Below, one piece after another: positions 36,221 to 45,278 of a DNA stretch of 64,000 bases. A program made the translations under genes and the position numbers. The DNA comes from Ga0077555 sp033764055 (GTDB lineage: Bacteria > Pseudomonadota > Alphaproteobacteria > Rhizobiales > Hyphomicrobiaceae): contig JANRJI010000104.1 of assembly GCA_033764055.1 (NCBI GenBank), positions 1-64,000 on the forward strand, given 5' to 3'. The notes below the pieces were generated by a model. The model worked only from the letters and a program-made list of their open reading frames with translations. It was not told the origin of the DNA and did no database searches. Within the stretch, counting starts at the first letter, position 1; every line of letters starts with the position of its first letter.

Positions 36221-37498
36221 ATGAGCCAGTCGAACCTCATGATGGGCGCTGTGCTGCTGCTCTGCTTCACCATGAACATGCTCGCGCGCGGCGCGACCGA
36301 GGTGTTCGCGGTGTTCCTGCTGCCAGTCGAGAGGGCGCTCGGTGCATCCCGCTCCGAGATGACCGCGGTTTACTCCCTGTTCATGCTGGTCATCGGCCTC
36401 GGAGGACCACTCGCCGGCACCACCTTCGACAAGCTCGGCGCGCGCGCTTCCTACTGCACCGGCCTCGTCCTGCTGGGCGCCAGCCTCTATCTGGCCGGCA
36501 GCATCACGGCCGTCTGGCAATACGCCTTGACCGTCGGCCTGGCGGCGGGCCTGGGCGTCTGTCTGCTCAGCATGATCACGGCGAACGCCTTGCTGAGCCG
36601 CTGGTATGAGGCCCGCCTCGGCACAGCGATCGGTATCGCCTACGCCGCCTCGGGGCTCGGCATCCTGATCATGGCGCCGGTCGCCCAGCTGATGATCGTC
36701 GCCTACGGCTGGCGCGACTCCTATCGCATCATCGGCGGAGCCCTCGTAGTCGCCGCCGCCCTGACGGCCGTGCTGCCGCTGACGCGCATGTCGCGCGGCT
36801 CTCCCGCCTGGCAGGAACGCCATGGCAAACGCAATACCCTGAGCTCCGGGTGGAGCGTCGCTGGCGCCATTCGAACGCGCACCTTCTGGGCGCTGTTCTG
36901 CGTCTACATGTTGACGTCACTGGCCTCGTTCGCGGTGACCCCGCAATCGGTCGCCGCAATGGTGGAGGCCGGCATCGCGCCCCTGGCAGCCGCAGGTGCC
37001 TTCGGCCTCTCAGGCATGCTGTCCCTGATCGGCAACTCGACGATTGCCCCGCTGGTCGACCGTTTCGGCCAGCGTCTGATGCTTTCGCTGTCCTATCTCG
37101 GCACGATCATCGGCATCCTGTGCCTGGCCGCCTTGCCGTACTATCCATCGATGGCCCTCGTCTATGCCTGGGCGATCCTGTTCGGCATCAATCAGGGAAC
37201 GCGCGGCCCGATCATCTCGACGATCACCGCGACGCTGTTTGCCGGCGGCGGCGTAGGCCGCATCTACGGCACGATGGCGCTCGGCATGGGCGGCGGAGCC
37301 GCGGCGGGCTCGTGGGCCTCCGGCCTCTTGCACGACTACACCAGCAGCTACCTGGCCTCCTTCACGCTGGCGGCGTTGTGCGCGGCCGTCGGCATGATGA
37401 CGTTCTGGACCGTGCCGCTGCTCAGCGACGCCCGCCGGATCAACGAGGAGCGACATGCAGCAGCCACGAGCGCGCCCGATAAGCCGCCCGCCTCGTGA
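36221..37498 (+). CDS. MFS transporter (monocarboxylate/oxalate-formate type)
   Basis: A 425-residue carrier with 12 predicted spans. Seen: RGATEVFAVFLLPVERALG, GGPLAGTTFDKLGAR (motif A-like) and ARLGTAIGIAYAASGLG, as in the MCT/OxlT-like group that moves organic acids. ATG 36221 has GGGAG five bases upstream; an ATG 12 bases earlier is less likely. Its place beside a thioesterase suggests uptake of a carboxylic acid. Confidence 0.82.
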   Translation: MSQSNLMMGAVLLLCFTMNMLARGATEVFAVFLLPVERALGASRSEMTAVYSLFMLVIGLGGPLAGTTFDKLGARASYCTGLVLLGASLYLAGSITAVWQYALTVGLAAGLGVCLLSMITANALLSRWYEARLGTAIGIAYAASGLGILIMAPVAQLMIVAYGWRDSYRIIGGALVVAAALTAVLPLTRMSRGSPAWQERHGKRNTLSSGWSVAGAIRTRTFWALFCVYMLTSLASFAVTPQSVAAMVEAGIAPLAAAGAFGLSGMLSLIGNSTIAPLVDRFGQRLMLSLSYLGTIIGILCLAALPYYPSMALVYAWAILFGINQGTRGPIISTITATLFAGGGVGRIYGTMALGMGGGAAAGSWASGLLHDYTSSYLASFTLAALCAAVGMMTFWTVPLLSDARRINEERHAAATSAPDKPPAS

Positions 37499-37631
37499 CG
37501 ACAGGCTCGGGGAGCGCTGCCGACGGCCCCAAGCTGGGGAGCCGCAACGATCTGCGCAGCGCTCTGCACGAGCTGCCGTATCGCGTGACTCGGGCCGAGG
37601 CACGGCACGGCACGGATCACTGCGGTAGACA

Positions 37632-40400
37632 TTACTCCGCAGCATCCTTCCGAGGCGACTTCGCCGGGGTCTTTTTCCGGGGCGCAGCCTTCCTGGCGGG
37701 TACGCCGTCGTCATTGGCGGCCGATGACGCAGCCGACTTCGCGCCCTTGGTCTTCGCCTTGAAGCCGCCCTTCTTCCCGCCGCCCTTGGCCGCCCGCTCG
37801 GCAAGCAGGGCGACCGCCTCCTCGACCGTCACGTCGCCGGGCTCCTTGCCGCGCGGGATGGTGGCATTGACACCGTTCCAGGCAACGTAGGGCCCGTAGC
37901 GGCCGTCGAGGACCTCCATCCGGCCGCCCTCGGGGTGCTCGCCGAGCTCCTTCAGCACCTTGCGCTGGGCTTGGCCGCGGCCGAACCGACCGACCTTGCC
38001 GGCCGCCTTCTCGGCGAGCACGGTGACGGCACGGTTGAGGCCGATCTCGAATACCTCGTCGACGCTCTCGAGGTTGGCATAGACGCGCTTCTTCTCGTCC
38101 TCGCCCGCAGCTGCTTCCTGCACCACGAATGGGCCAAATCGTCCAATGCCCGCAAGGATCGGCGCCTGCGTCTCGGGATGCTTCCCGACGAGGCGCGGCA
38201 GGCTGAGGAGACGCAGGGCCCGCTCCAGATCGAGGGTCTCCGGCTCCCATCCCTTAGGCAGGGAAGCGCGCTTCGGCTTCTCACCCTTGGCTGCCGCATC
38301 GCCGAGCTGGACGTACCAGCCGAAGCGGCCGTTCTTGAGATGCACCTCGAGTCCAGTGTCGGGGTCGACGCCGAGGCTACGGTCCTGGCCCGCTTGCTCC
38401 TCGCCGTCGGCAGGCGGCGACAGCGAGCGCCGGTAGGTGCAGGGGGCCGTCCCGTTGTCGCCCTTGTAGTTGCTGCAGCCGATGAAGGCGCCCGAATCGC
38501 GGCTGAGAACCAGCGACAGCGTACCCAGGCCGCAGCGGGGGCAGGTGCGCGGATTGGAGCCGTCCCCCCTGTCCGGAAAGATGTGCGGCGCAAGCAGCTC
38601 GGTCAGCGCCTCGCGCACCTGGGCGAAGTCGAGCTCCTTGGTCTCTGCCACCTGGCTGATGAACTCGCGCCAGAAGTCGCGCAGCACCTCCTTCCAGGCG
38701 AGCTTGTGATCGGAGATGAGATCCAGCTTCTCCTCGAGGCTCGCCGTATAGTCGTATTCGACGTAGCGCAGGAAGAAGCTCTCGAGGAAGGCGGTGACGA
38801 GCCGGCCCTTGTCCTCGGGCACGAGCCGCTTCTTGTCGATCCGAACGTAGGCGCGCTCCTGCAGCACGGCGAGCGTCGAGGCATAGGTCGACGGCCGGCC
38901 GATGCCGAGCTCCTCCATGCGCTTGACGAGCGTCGCCTCGGTGTAGCGCGGCGGCGGCTGCGTGAAGTGCTGGTTGGTGTCGATGCCCTTGTTGCGCAGC
39001 CGATCGCCGGCAGCGAGCGGCGGCAGGCGGGTGGCGTCGTCCTCATCGCCCTGACGGTCGTCCTTGCCCCGGTCGATGGTGAGCTGGCGGTCGTCGCGGC
39101 CCTCCTCGTAGAGCCTGAGGAAACCGTCGAACTGAATCACGGATCCCGTGGCGCGAAAGCCGTAGGCCTTGCCGTCGCGGCCCTTGACGTCGATGTCGGC
39201 GGTGGTCTGCTCGACGTCGGCCGAGGCCATCTGGCTCGCTACCGCGCGCTTCCAGATGAGTTCGTAGAGGCGGGCCTGATCCTTGTCGAGGAAGCGTGCC
39301 ACGTCCTGTGGCCGCCGCCGCACGTCGGTCGGCCGGATGGCCTCGTGTGCCTCCTGGGCATTCTTGGCCTTGGCCTTGTACTCACGGATGAACGGCGCCA
39401 CGTAGCGCTTGCCGAAGTCGGCTTCGATCTGGCGTCGGATCTGGGCGACGGCCTCGGGGATGATGGTGACTCCATCGGTCCGCATGTAGGTGATGAGGCC
39501 CACCGTCTCGCCGTCGAGATCGACGCCCTCGTAGAGACGCTGGGCGATGTTCATGGTCTGCTTGGCCGAGTAGCCGAGCTTCCGCGAGGCGTCCATCTGC
39601 AGGGTCGAGGTGGAGAACGGAGCGTAGGGGTTGCGCTTCCTCGCCTGCTTGTCGACCGAGCGGACGGTGAAATCGCGCCCGTCTACCGCCGCCTTGATGG
39701 CCGCGGCCGAGGCCTCTGTCTTGATTGCGAGCCGGTCGAGACGGGCGCCGTCAATGGCATGAAGGCGCGCCTCGATGTCCTCGGCTTTCGCCGTCGCGAG
39801 CCTGGCGACGATCGTCCAGTACTCCTCGGTGCGAAAGCGCTCGATCTCGAGCTCGCGGTCGCAGACGAGCCTCAGCGCCACCGACTGCACGCGCCCCGCC
39901 GACCGAGCCCCCGGCAGCTTGCGCCACAGCACGGGCGAGAGGTTGAAGCCCACGAGATAGTCGAGCGCCCGGCGCGCGAGGTACGCCTCGACCAGTGGCG
40001 CATCGATGTCGCGAGGCGCCTTCATCGCGTCGAGGACGGACTGCTTTGTCACCGCATTGAAGGTCACCCGCTCGACGGGCGTGCCCTTTCTGAGGGCCTT
40101 TTTCTGGTTCAGCAACTCGAGAATGTGCCACGAGATGGCTTCGCCCTCGCGATCGGGATCGGTGGCCAGGATCAGCTTGTCCGCCTTCTTCACCGCTTCT
40201 GCGATCTCGCGCATCACCTTGCGGCCGCGATCGTCGTCCGCCGCCCAGTGCATGGCGAAATCGTTGTCGGGCTCGACCGAGCCGTCCTTGGACGGCAGGT
40301 CGCGAACATGACCGTAGCTGGCGATGACTCTGTAGCCCGACCCAAGGTACTTGTTGATCGCTTTTGCCTTGGCGGCCGATTCGACGATGACAACGTTCAT
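37632..40400 (-). CDS. topA: DNA topoisomerase I
   Basis: A 922-residue type IA topoisomerase that relaxes negative supercoils. The Toprim domain (MNVVIVESAAKAKAINKYLG; ATDPDREGEAISWH at 79-92) and the active-site Tyr305 (GLITYMRTDG) are intact. One Cys4 zinc region is visible near 605-645 (CPRCGLGTLSL, FIGCSNY, APCTYRR), then repeated basic beta-type DNA-binding modules and a strongly basic Lys/Ala/Pro tail from about 880 to 922, usual for alphaproteobacteria. Convergent with the MFS gene. dprA and plsY lie upstream on the same strand, the frequent dprA-topA order. Confidence 0.96.
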   Translation of the reverse strand: MNVVIVESAAKAKAINKYLGSGYRVIASYGHVRDLPSKDGSVEPDNDFAMHWAADDDRGRKVMREIAEAVKKADKLILATDPDREGEAISWHILELLNQKKALRKGTPVERVTFNAVTKQSVLDAMKAPRDIDAPLVEAYLARRALDYLVGFNLSPVLWRKLPGARSAGRVQSVALRLVCDRELEIERFRTEEYWTIVARLATAKAEDIEARLHAIDGARLDRLAIKTEASAAAIKAAVDGRDFTVRSVDKQARKRNPYAPFSTSTLQMDASRKLGYSAKQTMNIAQRLYEGVDLDGETVGLITYMRTDGVTIIPEAVAQIRRQIEADFGKRYVAPFIREYKAKAKNAQEAHEAIRPTDVRRRPQDVARFLDKDQARLYELIWKRAVASQMASADVEQTTADIDVKGRDGKAYGFRATGSVIQFDGFLRLYEEGRDDRQLTIDRGKDDRQGDEDDATRLPPLAAGDRLRNKGIDTNQHFTQPPPRYTEATLVKRMEELGIGRPSTYASTLAVLQERAYVRIDKKRLVPEDKGRLVTAFLESFFLRYVEYDYTASLEEKLDLISDHKLAWKEVLRDFWREFISQVAETKELDFAQVREALTELLAPHIFPDRGDGSNPRTCPRCGLGTLSLVLSRDSGAFIGCSNYKGDNGTAPCTYRRSLSPPADGEEQAGQDRSLGVDPDTGLEVHLKNGRFGWYVQLGDAAAKGEKPKRASLPKGWEPETLDLERALRLLSLPRLVGKHPETQAPILAGIGRFGPFVVQEAAAGEDEKKRVYANLESVDEVFEIGLNRAVTVLAEKAAGKVGRFGRGQAQRKVLKELGEHPEGGRMEVLDGRYGPYVAWNGVNATIPRGKEPGDVTVEEAVALLAERAAKGGGKKGGFKAKTKGAKSAASSAANDDGVPARKAAPRKKTPAKSPRKDAAE

Positions 40401-40487
40401 TGAAGTCCGTTCGGTTGGGCCCGGTCGGCGTCTCTTCAGCTCGTAGTCAGGTCGCAGCGACCGGCCGGCAGCTCATGATCGGGCCAG

Positions 40488-40516
40488 GATATGGGTGAGC
40501 CGTCGGTTGCTGTCAA
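40488..40516 (-). promoter_or_regulatory. Possible topA promoter
   Basis: Reading the minus strand, TTGACA (40516-40511) is followed 17 bases later by CATATC (40493-40488). The -35 is perfect and the -10 fair. It lies about 90 bases from the topA start. Confidence 0.4.
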
Positions 40517-40556
40517 ACCGGCGCTAAGTTGCAACGCGATTTACTACTACCCTCAA

Positions 40557-40585
40557 TTGCAATGACCGATGTTCCGTTGTACGAT
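40557..40585 (+). promoter_or_regulatory. Possible promoter for the small protein at 40629
   Basis: TTGCAA (40557-40562) and TACGAT (40580-40585) are 17 bases apart, 44 bases before the ATG. It is a moderate sigma70-type match. Confidence 0.35.
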
Positions 40586-40628
40586 ACTTCTCGTCCATTT
40601 CGTTGGCCAGGGTCGGAGGACGATCGAC

Positions 40629-40874
40629 ATGCAGGCTGATGCGTCGAGAGGCAATCGGTGCAATCGCGGGGAAATCGGGGCTCAGTCGAGCGATCCCGAC
40701 CTGCCCGCACCGATGCTGCCCGGCCCGGAGGAGGCCAGCCGCGAATACATCGAGTTCCTTGCGGATATGATTCAAGAGCTTTGCGCGCTGTCCCGGCGCG
40801 TCGGCAGTCCGACGCTGTCGGGTCTTCTAGAGCTGGCCCACCACCAAGCCGAGCTCGATGCGCGGCGGCGGTGA
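40629..40874 (+). CDS. Small conserved-type hypothetical protein
   Basis: An 81-residue acidic then helical protein. The helical half reads EYIEFLADMIQELCALSRRVG then TLSGLLELAHHQAELDARRR, a pattern common in small rhizobial proteins (Y-I-A-D-M-L-x-E-L ... L-x-x-L-L-D-M-A-R-x-E-A). GGAGG stands eleven bases upstream of ATG 40629. It is convergent with dprA and divergent from topA. Possibly a small regulatory or adaptor protein; function unknown. Confidence 0.6.
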   Translation: MQADASRGNRCNRGEIGAQSSDPDLPAPMLPGPEEASREYIEFLADMIQELCALSRRVGSPTLSGLLELAHHQAELDARRR

Positions 40875-40903
40875 CTGTCGGAGTGCAACATACCGGCCAC
40901 GGA

Positions 40904-42139
40904 TTACTCTGAGCGCAGCGAGACGAGCTGGCCACCATGCTGCTCGATGCGGCCAGCCAGTGCCAGCTCCAACAGGGCTACCTTCGCCACGTGCGCGGGA
41001 ATCCCGGCCGCCCTAGCCACCTCGTCGAGTGTGGCCGGCGCCGGACCGAGCACACCGAGCACAGCCTCGACCGCATCAACGGGGCTGCTGCCGGGGATCC
41101 CGGCGTCCGCCGACCGGCGAATGCTGCCGGTGCCGGCTTGCCCACGCGGCGCAGGCAGCGGTGTCGAGACCGGAGGCTCGGCAAGGGTGGGGCGCGGCTC
41201 CGCGCCCGGCGCCCGATGTCGCAGCGGTGCCAGCTCGGCCACCACTTCGTCTGCCGACGTGATCATGATGGCTCCCTGGCGGATCAACCCGTTGGGCCCT
41301 TCGGCACGGGGATCGAGCGGATGGCCCGGTACCGCCATCACGAGCCGCCCCTGCTCATTGGCCGTCCGTGCCGTGATCAGGCTGCCGGAGCGCTTCGCCG
41401 CCTCGACGACGATCGTCGCCAGCGCGACCCCCGAGATGATTCGGTTGCGCCGCGGGAAATCCTGGGCGCGCGGCTGGAAGCCGGGCGGCAACTCCGTGAC
41501 GAGGCACCCTTTGTCGGCGATGCGCGCGTAAAGATCCTCGTTCTCCGGCGGATAGACGAAGTCGATCCCACCCGCGAGCACGGCCACCGTGCCGGTTGCG
41601 AGGGCGGCCTCGTGGGTTGCACTGTCGATGCCGCGAGCAAGGCCGGAGACGACCACGTAGCCTTCCGCCCCGATGCGTGTCGCCAGCATCCGCGCCATGC
41701 GCGTCCCCGCTGCCGACGCGTTGCGCGAGCCGACCATAGCAACCATTGGCCGGCCGAGCAGCTCCTCCCGTCCCTTGACATAGAGCAGCGGCGGAGGCGC
41801 ATCGAGGCTTGCAAGTGCCGGCGGATAGCCGGGCTCGATGGTGAAGATCGGACGGGCCCCCAGGCGGCGCGCGGCCTCCAGCTCGGCCTCCGCCCTCGAA
41901 GCCGGGCAGATGGCGATCGCACCGCTACGCCCAGCTCGGCGCGACAGCTCCGGCAAGACCGCGAGCGCCTTCTCCGCACCCCCGTAGTGGTTGATGAGCT
42001 CGCGAAACGTGACCGGGCCGACGTTCTCGGAACGGATCAGGCGAAGACAGGCGAGCCGCCCGGCGTCGTCGAGAACTGCCACGGGCAGCGGCGCCGGAGT
42101 GAAAAGATCGGGCTCGCTCTCCCTATCCCTTGGCGCCAA
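40904..42139 (-). CDS. dprA: DNA-processing protein DprA
   Basis: A 411-residue DprA/Smf protein that protects incoming single-stranded DNA and loads RecA in transformation. Seen: SAM-like N-terminal domain (ACLRLIRSENVGPVTFRELI), Rossmann-fold core with VAMVGSRNASAAG and VVSGLARGIDSATHEAAL, then EQGRLVMAVPGHPLDPRAEG, and a C-terminal winged-helix part (APATLDEVARAAGIP). The start lies 17 bases inside the end of plsY, so the two are coupled. A poly-Pro/Arg linker separates the two domains. Confidence 0.93.
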   Translation of the reverse strand: MAPRDRESEPDLFTPAPLPVAVLDDAGRLACLRLIRSENVGPVTFRELINHYGGAEKALAVLPELSRRAGRSGAIAICPASRAEAELEAARRLGARPIFTIEPGYPPALASLDAPPPLLYVKGREELLGRPMVAMVGSRNASAAGTRMARMLATRIGAEGYVVVSGLARGIDSATHEAALATGTVAVLAGGIDFVYPPENEDLYARIADKGCLVTELPPGFQPRAQDFPRRNRIISGVALATIVVEAAKRSGSLITARTANEQGRLVMAVPGHPLDPRAEGPNGLIRQGAIMITSADEVVAELAPLRHRAPGAEPRPTLAEPPVSTPLPAPRGQAGTGSIRRSADAGIPGSSPVDAVEAVLGVLGPAPATLDEVARAAGIPAHVAKVALLELALAGRIEQHGGQLVSLRSE

Positions 42140-42806
42140 TCTTCGACTCCGTACCAGCCACGAGGCGCTTGATGTTCTCGCGGTGCTTCCAGTAGAGCAG
42201 CGCCGACATGATCGCCGCGGCCGACGCCACGAAGGGACCGCCCGTCGCAGCCAGATATATGAAGACGACCAGCGTCGCGACGAGAGCAGAGAGCGACGAG
42301 TACTTTGTCGCCGCAGCGGTCAGCAGCCACGCGAGCGCAAAAACCAGCGCGGCCGGCCACGCGGCGCCGATCAGCACGCCGATGTAGGTGGCGACGCCCT
42401 TGCCGCCTTTGAAACCCAGCCACACCGGAAACACGTGGCCGAGGAAAGCCCCGACGCCAGCGGCGAGACCGATGGCATTGGCGATGATCCGGGCTCGAAC
42501 ATCACCGACCAGCGCCTCGATGCCGACCGCAGCCGGGGTCGTCGTCGAGCTCGCGGCGATATCCCCGGCGACCATCGTGCCGAGCCACCAGCCGACGAGC
42601 ACGGCCACCGTCCCCTTGAGGGTGTCGAGCAGCAGGGTCATCGCGGCCAGCTTCTTGTTGCCGGTGCGAAGCACGTTGGTGGCGCCGATGTTGCCCGACC
42701 CTATGTTACGCACGTCGCCGAGACCTGCCGCCCTCGTCAGCACCAAGCCGAATGGGATCGAGCCCAGCAGATAGCCGAGACAAAGAGCGAGCGCGGCAGC
42801 GATCAT
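42123..42806 (-). CDS. plsY: Glycerol-3-phosphate acyltransferase PlsY
   Basis: A 227-residue inner-membrane protein with about five spans. Seen: GSIPFGLVLTRAAGLGDVRNIGSGNIGATNVLRTG (split here: GSIPFGL, GSGNIGATNVLR; catalytic S/R/N motif), LKGTVAVLV, and FLGHVFPVWLGFKGGKGVAT, the three PlsY motifs. It moves the acyl group of acyl-phosphate to glycerol-3-phosphate, the first step of phospholipid synthesis. ATG 42806 is chosen over 42851 as the first span begins there. The stop overlaps dprA by 17 bases. Confidence 0.93.
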   Translation of the reverse strand: MIAAALALCLGYLLGSIPFGLVLTRAAGLGDVRNIGSGNIGATNVLRTGNKKLAAMTLLLDTLKGTVAVLVGWWLGTMVAGDIAASSTTTPAAVGIEALVGDVRARIIANAIGLAAGVGAFLGHVFPVWLGFKGGKGVATYIGVLIGAAWPAALVFALAWLLTAAATKYSSLSALVATLVVFIYLAATGGPFVASAAAIMSALLYWKHRENIKRLVAGTESKIGAKG

Positions 42807-42875
42807 GATCCTGGACCCTCCCCGCGACGGCTTCGCGCACGCAGGCCGCACGATTGTGCGTCGACGTCCCCGCGT

Positions 42876-44207
42876 CTAGAGCCGATCGGGGACACCGTAT
42901 TGGTAGACAGTCCGGCCGGCAACCATCGTGCGCAGCACCCGGCCCTGAACTTTCTGCTCGTCAAAGGGCGAGTTCTTGGAGCGGGCACGCAGCTGATCGC
43001 GATCGACCACCCATGGCGTATTGAGGTCGATCAGGGCGAGGTCTGCTGGCGCTCCCTTCTGCAGCCGGCCGGCGGCGAGGCCGAGTAGCCGCGCCGGATT
43101 AACCGTCAGCGCTTTCAACAGCGGCAGCAGCGCCACGTCGCCACTGTGATAGAGGCGCAGCGCCGCCGGCAGCAGCGTCTCAAGACCGATGGCCCCGTCG
43201 GCCGCCTCTGCGAACGGGCGCCGTTTGACATCGGCATCCTGCGGATCATGGCTCGAGACGATGATGTCGATGTCCCCGTCCGCGAGACCCCGCACCATGG
43301 CCGCGCGGTCGTCCTCGGACCGCAGCGGCGGTCGCACCTTGAAGAAGGTACGGTAGGGGCCGATGTCGTTCTCGTTGAGCGTCAGATGGTTGACCGACAC
43401 GCCGCAGGTCACCGGCAGGCGCCGCTTCTTGGCTGCCCTGATGATTTCGAGGCTCTGCGCACAGGAGATGGTCGCCGCGTGATAGCGCCCGCCCGTCATC
43501 TCGACGAGGCGCACGTCGCGCTCGACGACGATCACCTCGGCGAAGCGGTGCACGCCAGGCAGCCCGAGCCGGGTGGATGGCTCGCCGGAGTTCATCGCAG
43601 CGCCTGCACTGAGGAAAGAGTCCTCCGTGTGATGCACCACCAGCGCCCCGAAGTCGCGCGCATAGAGCAGCACGTTGCGCATGACGCGCGTGTTGGCGAT
43701 CGACGACTTGCCGTTGGTGAATGCGATCGCTCCGGCGCGCTGCAGAAGGCCGATCTCGGCCATCTCCTCGCCTTTGAGGCCGCGGGTTGCAGCCGCCATG
43801 ATGTGCACATTGACGATGGCGCGCTCGCGCGCGCGGCGCTGCACATAGTCGACGAGCGCCACCTGGTCGATGACCGGCTCGGTGTCCGGCATGCATACGA
43901 TCGTCGTGACGCCGCCCGCCGCGGCGGCAAAGCTGGCAGTCTTGAGCGTCTCGCGGTGCTCCTGCCCCGGGTCCCCGGTGAAAACCTGCATGTCGATCAG
44001 GCCGGGCGAGAGGACATGACCACCGCAATCGATGACGCAGGCGCCCTGAGGGGCATTGCGCCTCAAATGCGGGCCAAGATCGGAAATGGCACCGCCCTCG
44101 ACCAGCAGCCCGCCCGGCTCGTCGCGACCGCTTTCGGGATCGACGAGGCGTGCATTGATGAACACCGTGGCACTCGGAGCCTCGGCAGATTGGATGGCTC
44201 GTTTCAT
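42876..44207 (-). CDS. Dihydroorotase-like protein without metal ligands (pseudo-DHOase)
   Basis: A 443-residue dihydroorotase homologue following pyrB by seven bases. The metal site is lost: the canonical DxHxHxR reads DMQVFTG (Gln74, Phe76 and Gly78 instead of His, His and Arg); the AFSDDG Asp is Asn165 (AFTNGKSS); the ATDHAPH Asp reads SSHDPQ (Ser319). His192-193 and His243 remain. Noncatalytic homologues in Pseudomonas and relatives instead hold PyrB in its dodecameric form. That role, with an active pyrC elsewhere, is likely here. ATG 44207 has GAGG upstream. Confidence 0.85.
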   Translation of the reverse strand: MKRAIQSAEAPSATVFINARLVDPESGRDEPGGLLVEGGAISDLGPHLRRNAPQGACVIDCGGHVLSPGLIDMQVFTGDPGQEHRETLKTASFAAAAGGVTTIVCMPDTEPVIDQVALVDYVQRRARERAIVNVHIMAAATRGLKGEEMAEIGLLQRAGAIAFTNGKSSIANTRVMRNVLLYARDFGALVVHHTEDSFLSAGAAMNSGEPSTRLGLPGVHRFAEVIVVERDVRLVEMTGGRYHAATISCAQSLEIIRAAKKRRLPVTCGVSVNHLTLNENDIGPYRTFFKVRPPLRSEDDRAAMVRGLADGDIDIIVSSHDPQDADVKRRPFAEAADGAIGLETLLPAALRLYHSGDVALLPLLKALTVNPARLLGLAAGRLQKGAPADLALIDLNTPWVVDRDQLRARSKNSPFDEQKVQGRVLRTMVAGRTVYQYGVPDRL

Positions 44208-44214
44208 GGCCGCC

Positions 44215-45165
44215 TCAGTGGTTGGGCAGTCTGCGCGCCAGCACTTCGAGCACGGCCATGCGCACGGCGACACCCATCTCCACCTGATCCTGGATCACGC
44301 TGCGCGAGTGGTCCGCGATCGGCGAGGCGATCTCGACGCCGCGGTTCATGGGACCTGGATGCATGATGAGCGCATCCGGCTTGGCGAGCGCCAGCTTCTC
44401 CTGGTCGAGGCCGAAGAAGTGGTAGTATTCGCGTGTCGAGGGCACGTAGCTGCCTTGCATGCGCTCGCGCTGCAGGCGCAGCATCATGACGATGTCCGCG
44501 CCCTCGAGGCCCTTCCACATGTCTGTGAAGACCTCGGCGCCGAGCCGGTCGATGCCCGGCGGCAGCAGGGTCGATGGCGCCACCAGCCTGACCCGAGCGC
44601 CGAGCGCGTTGAGGACGTAGATGTTCGAGCGGGCCACGCGGCTGTGCAGGATATCGCCGCAAATGGCGACGGTCAGTCCCGACAGGCGTCCCTTCGCCCG
44701 GCGGATGGTAAGCGCGTCGAGCAGGGCCTGGGTCGGGTGCTCGTGCGCCCCATCGCCAGCATTGATCACCGAGCAGGTGACCTTCTGCGAGAGCAGCTCG
44801 ACCGCTCCCGCTGCATAATGCCGTACGACGATCATGTCCGGCCGCATGGCATTCAGGGTCATCGCGGTGTCGATGAGCGTTTCGCCCTTCTGCACCGACG
44901 AGGTCGACACGTTCATGTTCATGACATCGGCGCCGAGCCGCTTGCCGGCCAGCTCGAAGGACGCCTGCGTGCGCGTCGACGCCTCGAAGAAGAGGTTGAT
45001 CAACGTCCGGCCGCGCAGGATGTCCCGCTTCTTGTTGATCTGACGATTGAGATCGGCTGCCTTGTCCGCGAGATCCAGAAGCGATGTGATCTCGGCTGCG
45101 GAGAGCCCCTCGCACGTGAGGAGATCCCGGCGTGACAGCAGGAACGGTTTTTCAGCTGTGCTCAT
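44215..45165 (-). CDS. pyrB: Aspartate carbamoyltransferase
   Basis: A 316-residue ATCase catalytic chain, joining carbamoyl phosphate and aspartate in pyrimidine synthesis. Seen: EASTRTQASFELAG (S-T-R-T at 63-66, carbamoyl-phosphate loop), VVRHYAAGAVELL, INAGDGAHEHPTQALLDALT and HPGPMNRGVEI. No pyrI regulatory chain is nearby. The next gene, a catalytically dead dihydroorotase, probably forms a complex with it. ATG 45165 gives the family length; the frame is open to 45588. Confidence 0.95.
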   Translation of the reverse strand: MSTAEKPFLLSRRDLLTCEGLSAAEITSLLDLADKAADLNRQINKKRDILRGRTLINLFFEASTRTQASFELAGKRLGADVMNMNVSTSSVQKGETLIDTAMTLNAMRPDMIVVRHYAAGAVELLSQKVTCSVINAGDGAHEHPTQALLDALTIRRAKGRLSGLTVAICGDILHSRVARSNIYVLNALGARVRLVAPSTLLPPGIDRLGAEVFTDMWKGLEGADIVMMLRLQRERMQGSYVPSTREYYHFFGLDQEKLALAKPDALIMHPGPMNRGVEIASPIADHSRSVIQDQVEMGVAVRMAVLEVLARRLPNH

Positions 45166-45278
45166 TAAAGCCGTGCTCTTAAGGCCTGCGCGACGGGGTG
45201 GCAAGGCCTGGAGGAAAAACAACCACCGATAAGTCACGCGCAAGTTCGGCCGATGACGCGGCGTGCCATGCCCGGTCG

